Positions 32,735 through 41,198 of a stretch of DNA of 64,000 nucleotides are shown piece by piece. The first letter of the stretch is position 1, and every line of letters begins with the position of its first letter. The stretch is from NCBI RefSeq assembly GCF_000498395.2, contig NZ_CP010979.1, positions 5,366,501-5,430,500 on the forward strand, in the 5' to 3' direction. The notes under the pieces were generated by a model. It saw only the letters and a program-made list of their open reading frames with translations. It was not told the DNA's origin and ran no database searches. Both the position numbers and the translations under genes were made by a program. This stretch comes from Pseudomonas putida S13.1.2. GTDB taxonomy: Bacteria; Pseudomonadota; Gammaproteobacteria; Pseudomonadales; Pseudomonadaceae.

Positions 32735-32782
32735 CACAAGTGACCGACCAGTCTTGTGACTCCCCGGCTCTTTGCGTATCCT
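32735..32782 (+). promoter_or_regulatory. maeB promoter with adjoining CACAAG-N12-CTTGTG palindrome
   Basis: TTGTGA (32754-32759), 17 bases, and TATCCT (32777-32782) form a plausible sigma-70 promoter 40 bases before the maeB ATG. Its -35 overlaps the right half of a perfect inverted repeat CACAAG-N12-CTTGTG (32735-32758), a position suited to a repressor. Confidence 0.55.
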
Positions 32783-32821
32783 CGGCGGTCCGTCAGAACA
32801 GTAAATAGCGGAATGCCCACC

Positions 32822-34090
32822 ATGTCAGACCTGAAAACCGCCGCTCTCGAATACCACGCTCAACCTCGTCCGGGGAAACTGAGCGTCGAACTCTCCAAGC
32901 CCACTGCCACCGCCCGTGACCTCGCCCTGGCCTACAGCCCAGGTGTTGCTGAGCCCGTGCGTGAAATCGGCCGTGATCCAGAGCTGGCTTACAAATACAC
33001 CGGCAAAGGCAACCTGGTTGCGGTGATTTCCGATGGCACCGCCATCCTCGGTCTGGGTGACCTCGGCCCACTGGCTTCCAAGCCGGTCATGGAGGGCAAG
33101 GGTGTTCTGTTCAAGCGTTTCGCTGGTATTGACGTGTTCGACATCGAAGTCGAATCAGAAAGCCCGCAAGCGTTCATCGACACCGTTCGCCGTATCTCGA
33201 TCACCTTCGGTGGCATCAACCTCGAAGACATCAAGGCACCTGAGTGCTTCGAAATCGAGCGCACCCTGATCGAACAGTGCGACATCCCGGTGTTCCACGA
33301 TGACCAGCACGGTACCGCCATCGTTACCGCGGCCGGCATGATCAACGCCCTGGAAATCGCCGGCAAGAAGCTCGAAGACGCCAAGATCGTCTGCCTGGGT
33401 GCCGGTGCTGCCGCCATCTCCTGCATGAAGCTGCTGGTGAGCATGGGTGGCAAGGTCGAAAACATCTACATGATCGACCGCAGCGGTGTCATCCACGCTG
33501 GCCGTGACGACCTGAACCAGTACAAGGCCCAGTTCGCCCACGCTACCGACAAGCGCACCCTGGCTGACGCACTCAACGGTGCTGACGTGTTCGTAGGCCT
33601 GTCCGGCCCGAACCTGCTGAGCCCTGAAGGCCTGAAGTCGATGGCTGCCAACCCGATCGTGTTCGCCTGCTCGAACCCGGATCCGGAAATCTCGCCTGAG
33701 CTGGCGCACGCCACTCGCAACGATGTGATCATGGCCACCGGTCGTTCCGACTACCCGAACCAGGTCAACAACGTACTGGGCTTCCCGTTCATCTTCCGTG
33801 GTGCCCTGGACGTTCGTGCCAAGCGTATCAACGAAGAAATGAAGATCGCCGCCGCCATCGCCCTGAAGGACCTGGCCAAGCTGCCAGTGCCGAAAGAAGT
33901 GTGCGAAGCCTACGGTGTCGAAGGCCTGGAGTTCGGTCGTGAGTACATCATTCCGAAGCCGCTGGACGCACGCCTGATCACCGTCGTTTCCGACGCAGTG
34001 GCCAAGGCCGCTATCGAATCCGGCGTGGCTACCCTGCCGTATCCGAAGCACTACCCGCTGACCAGCGTGGATGACGTGTTCAACGGCTGA
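32822..34090 (+). CDS. maeB: NADP-dependent malic enzyme (short form)
   Basis: A 422-residue malic enzyme that decarboxylates malate to pyruvate, producing NADPH. Seen: LAYSPGVAEPVREI (about 36-49, the tyrosine general acid), KYTGKGNLVAVISDGTAILGLGD, the metal-binding DDQHGTA at 160-166, and the nucleotide-binding GAGAAA at 193-198. E. coli MaeB carries an extra phosphotransacetylase-like domain; this protein lacks it and ends after the malic enzyme core. The ATG at 32822 (MSDLKTAALEYH) is preferred to an upstream in-frame start at 32756, which lies within the promoter. Confidence 0.95.
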   Translation: MSDLKTAALEYHAQPRPGKLSVELSKPTATARDLALAYSPGVAEPVREIGRDPELAYKYTGKGNLVAVISDGTAILGLGDLGPLASKPVMEGKGVLFKRFAGIDVFDIEVESESPQAFIDTVRRISITFGGINLEDIKAPECFEIERTLIEQCDIPVFHDDQHGTAIVTAAGMINALEIAGKKLEDAKIVCLGAGAAAISCMKLLVSMGGKVENIYMIDRSGVIHAGRDDLNQYKAQFAHATDKRTLADALNGADVFVGLSGPNLLSPEGLKSMAANPIVFACSNPDPEISPELAHATRNDVIMATGRSDYPNQVNNVLGFPFIFRGALDVRAKRINEEMKIAAAIALKDLAKLPVPKEVCEAYGVEGLEFGREYIIPKPLDARLITVVSDAVAKAAIESGVATLPYPKHYPLTSVDDVFNG

Positions 34091-34108
34091 TTGCCGCTGT
34101 AGCGACAC

Positions 34109-34143
34109 AAAAAAGCCCCGGCTCGCATGAGCCGGGGCTTTTT
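34109..34143 (+). terminator. rho-independent terminator of maeB
   Basis: AAAAAAGCCCCGGCTC and GAGCCGGGGCTTTTT arms around GCAT, starting 19 bases after the maeB stop. Confidence 0.93.
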
Positions 34144-34167
34144 GTTGGCCGTTGTCCCGATTAACGT

Positions 34168-34296
34168 GGTCCCTGTAGGAGCGGCCTTGTGTCGCGAAAG
34201 GGGGGCGAAGCGCCCCCAGATCTATGCATCAAGCAGAAATTGCAGGGGCCGCTGTGCGCGGCCCTTTCGCGACGCAAGGCCGCTCCTACAGGGACC
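34168..34296. repeat. REP-like long inverted pair
   Basis: GGTCCCTGTAGGAGCGGCCT at 34168-34187 and its inverted form GCCGCTCCTACAGGGACC ending at 34296, enclosing a further GGGGGGCGAAGCGCCCCC hairpin. It lies between convergent maeB and mrcA. Confidence 0.88.
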
Positions 34297-34314
34297 GCGT
34301 TGGTCGGGCGGGTA

Positions 34315-36768
34315 TCAGAACAGGTCCATCGGCGCTGCTTCATCGGCCGGCAGCGGGCTGCCCGGTGCTGCGCCATTACCCAGTTCATCCACCGAGGGTG
34401 GCGAATCTTCGGCCTTGAACAGCTCGAAGAAGGCATTGGGCGTGCTCGGGGAGGCAGCGCGGCCGCTGATCGGGTCGACGCGCAGGCTGAGGATGCCTTC
34501 CGGTTCTGCTGGCGCATGCGCCGGCTTGTCCTTGAGCGCCGCGCCCATGAAGCTCATCCAGATCGGCAGCGCCGCCGTGCCGCCGTACTCGCGGCGGCCG
34601 AGGGTTTCCGGCTGGTCGAAACCAACCCATACCGTGGTCACGTAATCGGCGTTGTAGCCGGAGAACCAGGCGTCCTTGGACTCGTTGGTGGTACCGGTCT
34701 TGCCCGCCAGGTCGGTGCGGCCCAGGGCCAGCGCCCGGCGGCCGGTACCGCGCTTGATCACGTCCTGCAGCATGCTGGTGAGGATGTAGGTGGTGCGCCC
34801 GTCGATGATCTGTTCAGCCACAGCCGGCGTTTGCGGAGCAGCGGCCACCTGGTTGAAGGCGGATGGCGCCTCACCTGGCATGGCCGCAGTGCTGATCGGC
34901 TGTTCGGGTGCCGCCAGGCCAGCCTGGTCCTCGGTGCCCTGGGGTACGCGGGCCGGGTTGGCGGTGAACAGTGTTTCGCCGCTGCGGCTTTCGATGCGGT
35001 CGATCAGGTACGGGGTGACCTTGTAGCCGCCGTTGGCAAAGGTGCTCCAGCCTGTGGCGATTTCCATCGGGGTCAGGGTGGCGGTGCCCAGGGCCAGCGA
35101 CAGGTTGCGCGGCAGGTCCTGCTTGTTGAAGCCGAACTTGGCGATGTAGTCGATGGTGCGGTCTACACCCATGGCCTGCAGCAAGCGGATCGACACCAGG
35201 TTGCGCGACTTGTACAGCGCTTCGCGCATGCGGATCGGGCCGAGGAAGGTATTGGTGTCGTTCTTCGGCCGCCACACTTTGTCCACGGACTCGTCGACGA
35301 ACACGATCGGCGCATCGTTGACCAGGGTGGAGGCGGTGTAGCCGCTGTCCAGTGCAGCGCTGTAGATGAACGGCTTGAAGCTGGAGCCCGGCTGACGCTT
35401 GGCCTGCATGGCGCGGTTGTAGTTGCTTTGCTCGAACGAGAAGCCGCCAACCAGCGCACGAATGGCGCCGTTGTAAGGGTCGAGGGTGACCAGGGCACTT
35501 TGCGCGCCGGGCACCTGGCTGAACTTGAACTTGCCGTCTTCCAGGCGCTGCAGGCGCACCAGGTCACCGACCTGTGCCACGTCGGCCGGCGACTGTGGAG
35601 CGCGGCCCTGGGCGTTACTGTTGATGAACGGGCGCGCCCACTTCATGGTGTCCCAGGCAACTTCGGCTTGCTGGCCGTCCCGGGTCAGTACCTGTAGGCC
35701 GGCTTTGTCGACATGGGTGACGATGGCTGGCTCCAGGCCACCCAGGGTGCGCTGCTTGCCCAGTTCCTGCAGCCAGGCTGCCTGGGTGCGGCCCGGGAAG
35801 CGTGCTTCCGGGCCACGGTAGCCGTGGCGTTCGTCGTAATCGGACAGGCCTTTGAGGATGGCTGTGTTGGCCATTTCCTGCATGTCGCTGGGCACCGTGG
35901 TGGTGACGCGGAAGCCTTCGGTATAGGCCTCGCTGCCGTAGCGGCCGACCATTTCGGCACGGGCCATTTCGGCGATGTAAGGCGCATTCACCTCAGGCGT
36001 CGGCACGTGGTAACTGGCATTGAGCGGCTCGGCCAGGGCAGCCTGGTAGCTGGCCTGGTCGATCTTGCCCAGCTTGTACATGCGGCCCAGGATCCAGTCG
36101 CGGCGCTCTTTGGCGCGCACCGGGTTGGCCAGCGGGTTGAAGCGTGACGGTGCCTTGGGCAGGCCGGCGATCATCGCCATCTGCGCCAGGCTCACATCGC
36201 GGATCGATTTGCCGTAGTACACCTGCGCGGCGGCATCGATGCCGTAGGCGCGGTTGCCCAGGTAGATCTTGTTCACGTACAGCTCGAGGATTTCGTCCTT
36301 GGTCAGCTCACGTTCGATCTGCAGGGCCAGCAGGATCTCGTTGGTCTTGCGGGAGAAACTGCGTTCGCTGGTGAGGAAGAAGTTCTTCGCTACCTGCATG
36401 GTGATGGTGCTGCCGCCGGTCTGGATATGCCCGGTTTTCACCAACTGGGTCGCTGCGCGCATCAGGCTGCTGGGGTCGACACCGTAGTGATTGAGGAAAT
36501 TGTCGTCCTCGGCTGACAGAAGCGCCTGAATGAACTGTGGCGGAATTTCCGCGAAACGGATCGGCGAGCGGCGCATTTCGCCGAATTCGGCAATCAGTTT
36601 GCCGTCGCTGCTGTACACCCTGAGGGGGATCTGCAACTGGATGCTTCTGAGGGACTCGACCGAGGGCAGGCTGGGGCTAAGATACAGAAACGCACCGCTC
36701 ACACCGAGTACGAGCGCGCAAATGACTGCGACGGAAGACCACCAGAAGAACTTCAGCAGACGTATCAA
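34315..36768 (-). CDS. mrcA: penicillin-binding protein 1A
   Basis: An 817-residue bifunctional class A PBP. A single membrane anchor (VAVICALVLGVSGAFLYL, about 13-30) is followed by the GT51 domain with the catalytic E87 in LLSAEDDNFLNHYGVD and GGSTITMQVAKNFFL. The transpeptidase domain has S462-S-F-K465, S521-R-N, and K690-T-G. An OB-like insert lies between the domains. The first codon appears to be TTG (36768), with no clear ribosome site; the next in-frame ATG lies inside the GT domain, so TTG is likely but not certain. It is divergent from pilM, the usual arrangement in pseudomonads. Confidence 0.95.
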   Translation of the reverse strand: MIRLLKFFWWSSVAVICALVLGVSGAFLYLSPSLPSVESLRSIQLQIPLRVYSSDGKLIAEFGEMRRSPIRFAEIPPQFIQALLSAEDDNFLNHYGVDPSSLMRAATQLVKTGHIQTGGSTITMQVAKNFFLTSERSFSRKTNEILLALQIERELTKDEILELYVNKIYLGNRAYGIDAAAQVYYGKSIRDVSLAQMAMIAGLPKAPSRFNPLANPVRAKERRDWILGRMYKLGKIDQASYQAALAEPLNASYHVPTPEVNAPYIAEMARAEMVGRYGSEAYTEGFRVTTTVPSDMQEMANTAILKGLSDYDERHGYRGPEARFPGRTQAAWLQELGKQRTLGGLEPAIVTHVDKAGLQVLTRDGQQAEVAWDTMKWARPFINSNAQGRAPQSPADVAQVGDLVRLQRLEDGKFKFSQVPGAQSALVTLDPYNGAIRALVGGFSFEQSNYNRAMQAKRQPGSSFKPFIYSAALDSGYTASTLVNDAPIVFVDESVDKVWRPKNDTNTFLGPIRMREALYKSRNLVSIRLLQAMGVDRTIDYIAKFGFNKQDLPRNLSLALGTATLTPMEIATGWSTFANGGYKVTPYLIDRIESRSGETLFTANPARVPQGTEDQAGLAAPEQPISTAAMPGEAPSAFNQVAAAPQTPAVAEQIIDGRTTYILTSMLQDVIKRGTGRRALALGRTDLAGKTGTTNESKDAWFSGYNADYVTTVWVGFDQPETLGRREYGGTAALPIWMSFMGAALKDKPAHAPAEPEGILSLRVDPISGRAASPSTPNAFFELFKAEDSPPSVDELGNGAAPGSPLPADEAAPMDLF

Positions 36769-36958
36769 GGCTTTTCGGTGTCCAGGTTGAGAGTGGGTTG
36801 CACGCAGGCCCGGCGGACCAGAAAGCGCTGGGCATTATAAGCATTTTTTCGCCTCTCCGGGTTACCGGCCAGGCTGCCCGTCGCCTCGATGGGCAGGCCG
36901 GGCCTAGTGTTGACGCGGGGTGGCGACCGACCGCTGCAGCAGGCAGCAAGGAAGCCGC

Positions 36959-37840
36959 ATGTTAGGACGCTTTGGCAAGGATGCCAGTTCACTCGTGGGG
37001 GTGGAAATTGCCCCTGACGCTGTTCGTGTTGTGCAGCTTCAGCGGCGCAATCAGCGCTGCCGGGTGCTTGCATCGGCACAAGAGCCGTTCGAATTACTGG
37101 CAGGCAAGGATTGGGTCGCGGAGCCCGCTACCGTGGTGGCAGCCCTGCGCCGTGCCTACCTGCGCAGCGGCCTCAGGCAGCGTCGGGTAGCGTTGGCGTT
37201 ACCGGCCAGCCAGGTGATCTGCAAGCGGTGTCATTTGCCGGTGGAGCAGGTCGGGGTTGAACTGGAGACGCAATTGCTGGCCGATGCCGAGCGGCTGTTT
37301 CCGTTCCCATTGGAGGACCTGGCCCTGGATTTTCAGGTCTTGGGGGTATCCCGCACGCAACCGGGGTGCGCCGAGGTGCTGGTGGCCGCGTGTCGGCAAA
37401 GTGCGTTGGCGTCACTTGATGCCATCGTCGAGCAGGCCGGGTTGCAACTGGAGGCCATCGAGGTCGACAACATTGCCTTGTGCCGCATGTTGCCCGAGGG
37501 CTGCCTTGAGGGTTCGGCACTGCTGCGTGTCGAAGCGCGCAGCGCAGTGCTTTATGACTGGCAGCCCGGCCGGCCCTACCAGCGTCGTGAACTGCAAACG
37601 CAGGGGCTGAAGGCCACGGGCCAGCTCTCGGAGCGCCTGCAAGCGCTGCTTGCGGATGAGCATTTGCCTGCAGGCCTGTGGATTACCAGTGGTTCACCGG
37701 TAGAGCCGGGCTGGTTGCAAGACCTTGGCCGCCAGCTGAATACGCCGTGCCGGCATTTACCTGGCCTGGAGGGGCTGGAACACGTGGATGGCACGATGCT
37801 CCTGGCGTGCGCGCTGGCACTTGGAGGGTTGCGCCCATGA
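36959..37840 (+). CDS. pilM: PilM/HofM-like actin-fold pilus assembly protein
   Basis: A 293-residue protein related to PilM, the cytoplasmic actin-like component that holds the N-terminus of PilN in the type IV pilus alignment complex. Visible are SSLVGVEIAPDAVRVVQL near the N-terminus, and LAADAERLFPFPLEDLALDF and QAGLQLEAIEVDNIALCRML blocks of the family. It is about 60 residues shorter than P. aeruginosa PilM. The ATG at 36959 follows AAGGAA. The stop overlaps the pilN start (ATGA). The order M-N-OP-Q-aroK-aroB-damX recalls E. coli hofMNOPQ, whose products are linked to use of external DNA. Confidence 0.88.
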   Translation: MLGRFGKDASSLVGVEIAPDAVRVVQLQRRNQRCRVLASAQEPFELLAGKDWVAEPATVVAALRRAYLRSGLRQRRVALALPASQVICKRCHLPVEQVGVELETQLLADAERLFPFPLEDLALDFQVLGVSRTQPGCAEVLVAACRQSALASLDAIVEQAGLQLEAIEVDNIALCRMLPEGCLEGSALLRVEARSAVLYDWQPGRPYQRRELQTQGLKATGQLSERLQALLADEHLPAGLWITSGSPVEPGWLQDLGRQLNTPCRHLPGLEGLEHVDGTMLLACALALGGLRP

Positions 37841-38373
37841 TGCGGCTTAACCTGCTGCCCTGGCGTGAACGGCAGCGCGAGGCGGCGCTGCGGCGCTTTC
37901 GCACCCAGCTGATTGCCGGCGCACTGCTAGCGCTGTGCGCCGTGACGCTGGTCGACCAGTTGGCCCGACAGCGCGGGCAGCAGCAGGCGCTGGCCAATGC
38001 CCAGCAACAGGCCGCCCTTGAGGTGCTGGCCGAGCAACTGCAGCCGCTGGCTGATGTGCGTGCCCAGCATGATGCACTTATCGCCCGTTCGGCTGCGCTG
38101 GAGGGCTTGCGCGCCCAGCAGGGTGTTCTGGGCGATGTGTTCGCTGGCCTCGAATGCGCGCTGCCGTTTGGCGTCCAGCTGCTCGACCTCAGCCTGGAAA
38201 ACGGCCACTTGCAAATGACCGGGCTGGCTACGTCTGGCGCCGTGGTTGCGCAGTTCATGCGCGATCTGGAGCGGTCGGGTGTTTTGGTGGATCTGGCGCT
38301 CAAGCGGGTCAGGAGCCTGCCGGGTGGCGATGAGTTTCTGCTGGTTGCGCGCGTTTCGGCGTTCTGGTCGTGA
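37837..38373 (+). CDS. pilN: PilN/HofN-like pilus assembly protein
   Basis: A 178-residue bitopic protein. The N-terminal MRLNLLPWRERQREAALRRF is the PilN motif that binds PilM (the IN[LF]LPWRE block), followed by a membrane helix (LIAGALLALCAVTLVDQL, about 25-42) and a periplasmic coiled-coil (QQALANAQQQAALEVLAEQL), ending in a small ferredoxin-like domain. The start overlaps the pilM stop by four bases. The stop overlaps the next gene's GTG start. Confidence 0.9.
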   Translation: MMRLNLLPWRERQREAALRRFRTQLIAGALLALCAVTLVDQLARQRGQQQALANAQQQAALEVLAEQLQPLADVRAQHDALIARSAALEGLRAQQGVLGDVFAGLECALPFGVQLLDLSLENGHLQMTGLATSGAVVAQFMRDLERSGVLVDLALKRVRSLPGGDEFLLVARVSAFWS

Positions 38374-39386
38374 ATGCAGCGCCGGTCCTTGCCTGGCGCG
38401 CGATAGCCGAGCGCTCCAGAAGCATCAGGCTTATCGCCCCAGTGCTGGTCGCCGGGCTGGTGTTCGGCCTGGGTTGCGCGTTTCGCCTGCCAGCGGCGTT
38501 GCAGCAGCAGGCGCACGAAGCGGCCAGGCAGGCCACATTGAACGAGCAGCAAGCAGTCACTACCGCACAGCTGGTCGAGCTGGAGTTATTGCAGGCGTCT
38601 TTGGCTGTTGCCGAGCGGCGGTTGCTGGAGGCTCACTGGCACTTGGCCGCCGGGGAGGGCATGAGTGACCTGCTTGACCGCCTGGCGGCTTCGGGGCATG
38701 CGCATGGCTTACTGGTCGAGCGGTTCGACGTGCAGGAAGCCGAGCAGCAGGCAGGCTATCAAAAAGTACCTTTGCAGGTGCGAATGGTGGGGCGTTACGT
38801 GGACTTGCGTCAGTGGCTGGGCGACTGGCTGGGCCAGGCACGCCTGATGCGCAGCGGTGACATGACACTGGCCGCAGTCGAGGGGCAGCCCGGGCTTTTG
38901 CGTCTGCAACTGCGGGCCGATGCCTTTCAGACCCCCGCGCCCGTACCGGCACCCGATGCGCTCGCGCATATGCCGGCCAAGGCCGCCACGCCAGTCCCTG
39001 TGGTCGACCCCTTTGCGCCAAGGGCGACACGAATGGCTGGCTCCGGGCTGGCCAGCGTGCCGCTGGCACAACTGGAAATGGTCGGCAGCCTGTCGCGAGG
39101 GGCGGCGCATGAGGCGCTGGTGATGGCGGCTGGCAGGCTCTACCGCGTGCGGGCAGGTGAGCGGTTGGGGCGTAACCACGGTGTGGTGGCGCGGATTGAT
39201 CAAGACCAGGTCGAAGTGCGTGAACGGCTATTCATGGCGGGGGTATGGCACGAGCGCACGGCGTTCATCACCCTTGCAAAGCGCCTGGGCAAGGAGGCCC
39301 GGAACCCGTATGAAGAACGTGATGAAATGGGTGTTGGCAGCCCTGCTGCCGATCCCGCTGGCGTCGGCGGCCCCTTATCAGGGTGA
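38370..39386 (+). CDS. fused PilO-PilP pilus assembly protein
   Basis: A 338-residue protein with two parts that are separate genes in P. aeruginosa. Residues 1-195 look PilO-like: membrane helix (about 21-38), coiled-coil of Gln/Ala residues, and a small domain (VPLQVRMVGRYVDLRQWLGD). Residues about 213-302 match the PilP/HofP C-terminal domain: DPFAPRATR, LAQLEMVGSLSRGAAHEALVM, LYRVRAGERLGRNHGVVARI, and FMAGVWHERTAFITL. No lipobox exists, as expected if the PilP part is tethered by the PilO helix. The start is a GTG overlapping the pilN stop. The C-terminus overlaps pilQ by 77 bases. Confidence 0.85.
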   Translation: MNAAPVLAWRAIAERSRSIRLIAPVLVAGLVFGLGCAFRLPAALQQQAHEAARQATLNEQQAVTTAQLVELELLQASLAVAERRLLEAHWHLAAGEGMSDLLDRLAASGHAHGLLVERFDVQEAEQQAGYQKVPLQVRMVGRYVDLRQWLGDWLGQARLMRSGDMTLAAVEGQPGLLRLQLRADAFQTPAPVPAPDALAHMPAKAATPVPVVDPFAPRATRMAGSGLASVPLAQLEMVGSLSRGAAHEALVMAAGRLYRVRAGERLGRNHGVVARIDQDQVEVRERLFMAGVWHERTAFITLAKRLGKEARNPYEERDEMGVGSPAADPAGVGGPLSG

Positions 39387-40578
39387 GCCCCTGTCATTGA
39401 ACTTCCAGGATGTAGAAGTGCGCTCGGTGCTGCAGGTGCTGGCCGACTATGCGGGCGTCAACCTGGTTGCCAGCGATGACGTGCAGGGCAACGTGACCTT
39501 GCGGTTGCAGGACGTGCCCTGGGACCAGGCCCTTGACCTGGTGCTGCGCAGCAAGGGCCTTGCTCGGCAGCAGGAGGGCAATGTGCTGCTGGTGGCGCCT
39601 GCGGCAGCGTTTGCCGCGCAGTCGTTCGATGCTCATCTGGGCCTGTTGCCGGAGGTGCAGTTGCAGCCGTTACGCCGTGAATTGATACCGATCCACCATG
39701 CCAACGCTGCCGATCTGGTTGAGCTGTTGATGACCAGTCTGGCGGATGACAGTACCCTCGCCGTTCGTGGCAGCCTGGGTGTCGATGAGCGCACCAACAC
39801 CTTGGTGGCGCACCAGCCCGCCGAGCGCCTGGCTGAATTGCGGCAACTGGTTGCGCAGCTGGATGTGCCGGTGCGCCAGGTGGCGATCGAGGCGCGTATC
39901 GTCGAGGCCAACGTCGATTACGAAAAAAGCCTGGGGGTGCGCTGGGGCGGGCCGCTGTACGGTGAAAACCTGCGGCCGGGCAAGGAACTGTTCATCGACC
40001 TGGGCGTAGAGCGGGCGGGCAGCAGCGTCGGCCTGGGCCTTCTGCGCGGCGACGTGCTGCTCGACCTGGAGCTCAGTGCCATGGAAAAAAGCGGCAACGG
40101 CGAAATCATCTCGCAGCCCAAGGTGGTCACGGCCGACAAGGAAACGGCCAGGATCCTCAAAGGCACCGAGGTGCCTTACCAGGAAACCAGTAAGAGCGGC
40201 GCCACCTCGGTCGCCTTTCGCGAAGCCTCGCTGTCGCTGGAGGTGACCCCGCAAATTACCCCGGACAACAAGGTGATCATGGCGGTCAGGGTGACCAAGG
40301 ATGAGCCGGATTACGTCAATGCCTTGAACAACGTACCGCCGATCCGCAAGAACGAGGTCAACGCCAAGGTTCGTGTGGCGGACGGTGAAACGATCGTGAT
40401 CGGTGGCGTGTACTCGACTTCGCAAAACAATGTGGTCGACAAGGTGCCATTTTTGGGCGATCTGCCGTATGTTGGGCGGCTGTTTCGACGCGATGCATTA
40501 CAAGAGAAAAAATCCGAGCTGCTGGTCTTCCTGACTCCGCGTATCATGAGTGACCAGGCGATTGCTGTGAGTCGTTGA
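39310..40578 (+). CDS. pilQ: short secretin PilQ/HofQ/ComE-type
   Basis: A 422-residue outer-membrane secretin. A signal peptide (MKNVMKWVLAALLPIPLASA) is followed by an STN domain (LSLNFQDVEVRSVLQVLADY), a secretin N1-type domain (YHRREL-like LRRELIPIHHANAADLVELL, VDERTNTLVAHQPAERL), and the secretin core (VAIEARIVEANVDYEKSLGV, then VPFLGDLPYVGRLFR and LLVFLTPRIM). P. aeruginosa PilQ has about 700 residues with AMIN domains, which are lacking here, so this resembles HofQ/ComE. The ATG at 39310 lies in the end of the PilOP gene. Confidence 0.9.
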   Translation: MKNVMKWVLAALLPIPLASAAPYQGEPLSLNFQDVEVRSVLQVLADYAGVNLVASDDVQGNVTLRLQDVPWDQALDLVLRSKGLARQQEGNVLLVAPAAAFAAQSFDAHLGLLPEVQLQPLRRELIPIHHANAADLVELLMTSLADDSTLAVRGSLGVDERTNTLVAHQPAERLAELRQLVAQLDVPVRQVAIEARIVEANVDYEKSLGVRWGGPLYGENLRPGKELFIDLGVERAGSSVGLGLLRGDVLLDLELSAMEKSGNGEIISQPKVVTADKETARILKGTEVPYQETSKSGATSVAFREASLSLEVTPQITPDNKVIMAVRVTKDEPDYVNALNNVPPIRKNEVNAKVRVADGETIVIGGVYSTSQNNVVDKVPFLGDLPYVGRLFRRDALQEKKSELLVFLTPRIMSDQAIAVSR

Positions 40579-40582
40579 TTCT

Positions 40583-41101
40583 GTGCGAAATTTGATACTT
40601 GTGGGGCCCATGGGCGCTGGTAAAAGCACCATAGGACGCCTATTGGCCAAAGAGCTGCGCCTGCTGTTCAAGGATTCCGACAAGGAAATCGAACTGCGAT
40701 GCGGCGCCAACATCCCGTGGATTTTCGACAAGGAAGGCGAGCCGGGTTTCCGTGAGCGCGAGCAGGCGATGATCGCCGAACTGTGCGCACTCGACGGCGT
40801 TGTCCTGGCGACCGGCGGTGGCGCGGTGATGCGCGAAGCCAACCGCCAGGCATTGCGCCGGGGTGGGCGGGTTATCTACCTGCATGCTTCGGTGGAGCAG
40901 CAGGTTGGCCGGACCGCGCGTGATCGCAATCGCCCGCTGCTGCGCACCGCCAACCCCGAGGCGACCCTGCGCGCCTTGCTGGAAGCCCGCGACCCGCTCT
41001 ACCGCGAGATCGCCGATGTGGTAGTGGAAACCGACGAGCGGCCGCCACGCATGGTGGTGATCGATATTCTCGACCGCTTGCAGCAGTTGCCGCCCCGTTA
41101 G
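40583..41101 (+). CDS. aroK: shikimate kinase I AroK
   Basis: A 172-residue kinase for the fifth step of the shikimate pathway. The P-loop is GPMGAGKS at 8-15; DSDKEIE is the shikimate/ATP-contact segment, GEPGFREREQ follows, and ATGGGAVM (the GGG of the shikimate-binding site) and RDRNRPLL (lid) are visible. The start is GTG four bases after the pilQ stop, as I recall in related pseudomonads. It belongs to the pilM-Q-aroK-aroB-damX transcript. Confidence 0.95.
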   Translation: MRNLILVGPMGAGKSTIGRLLAKELRLLFKDSDKEIELRCGANIPWIFDKEGEPGFREREQAMIAELCALDGVVLATGGGAVMREANRQALRRGGRVIYLHASVEQQVGRTARDRNRPLLRTANPEATLRALLEARDPLYREIADVVVETDERPPRMVVIDILDRLQQLPPR

Positions 41102-41198
41102 CCCGGGACTATTCTCGGCCACCAGCGCCGAGGCGAGGTTCAACGTTAGCGCGCAGGTTGCCCGAACGGCGCCGCGCTCAAGTACATTGTGGGGATAC

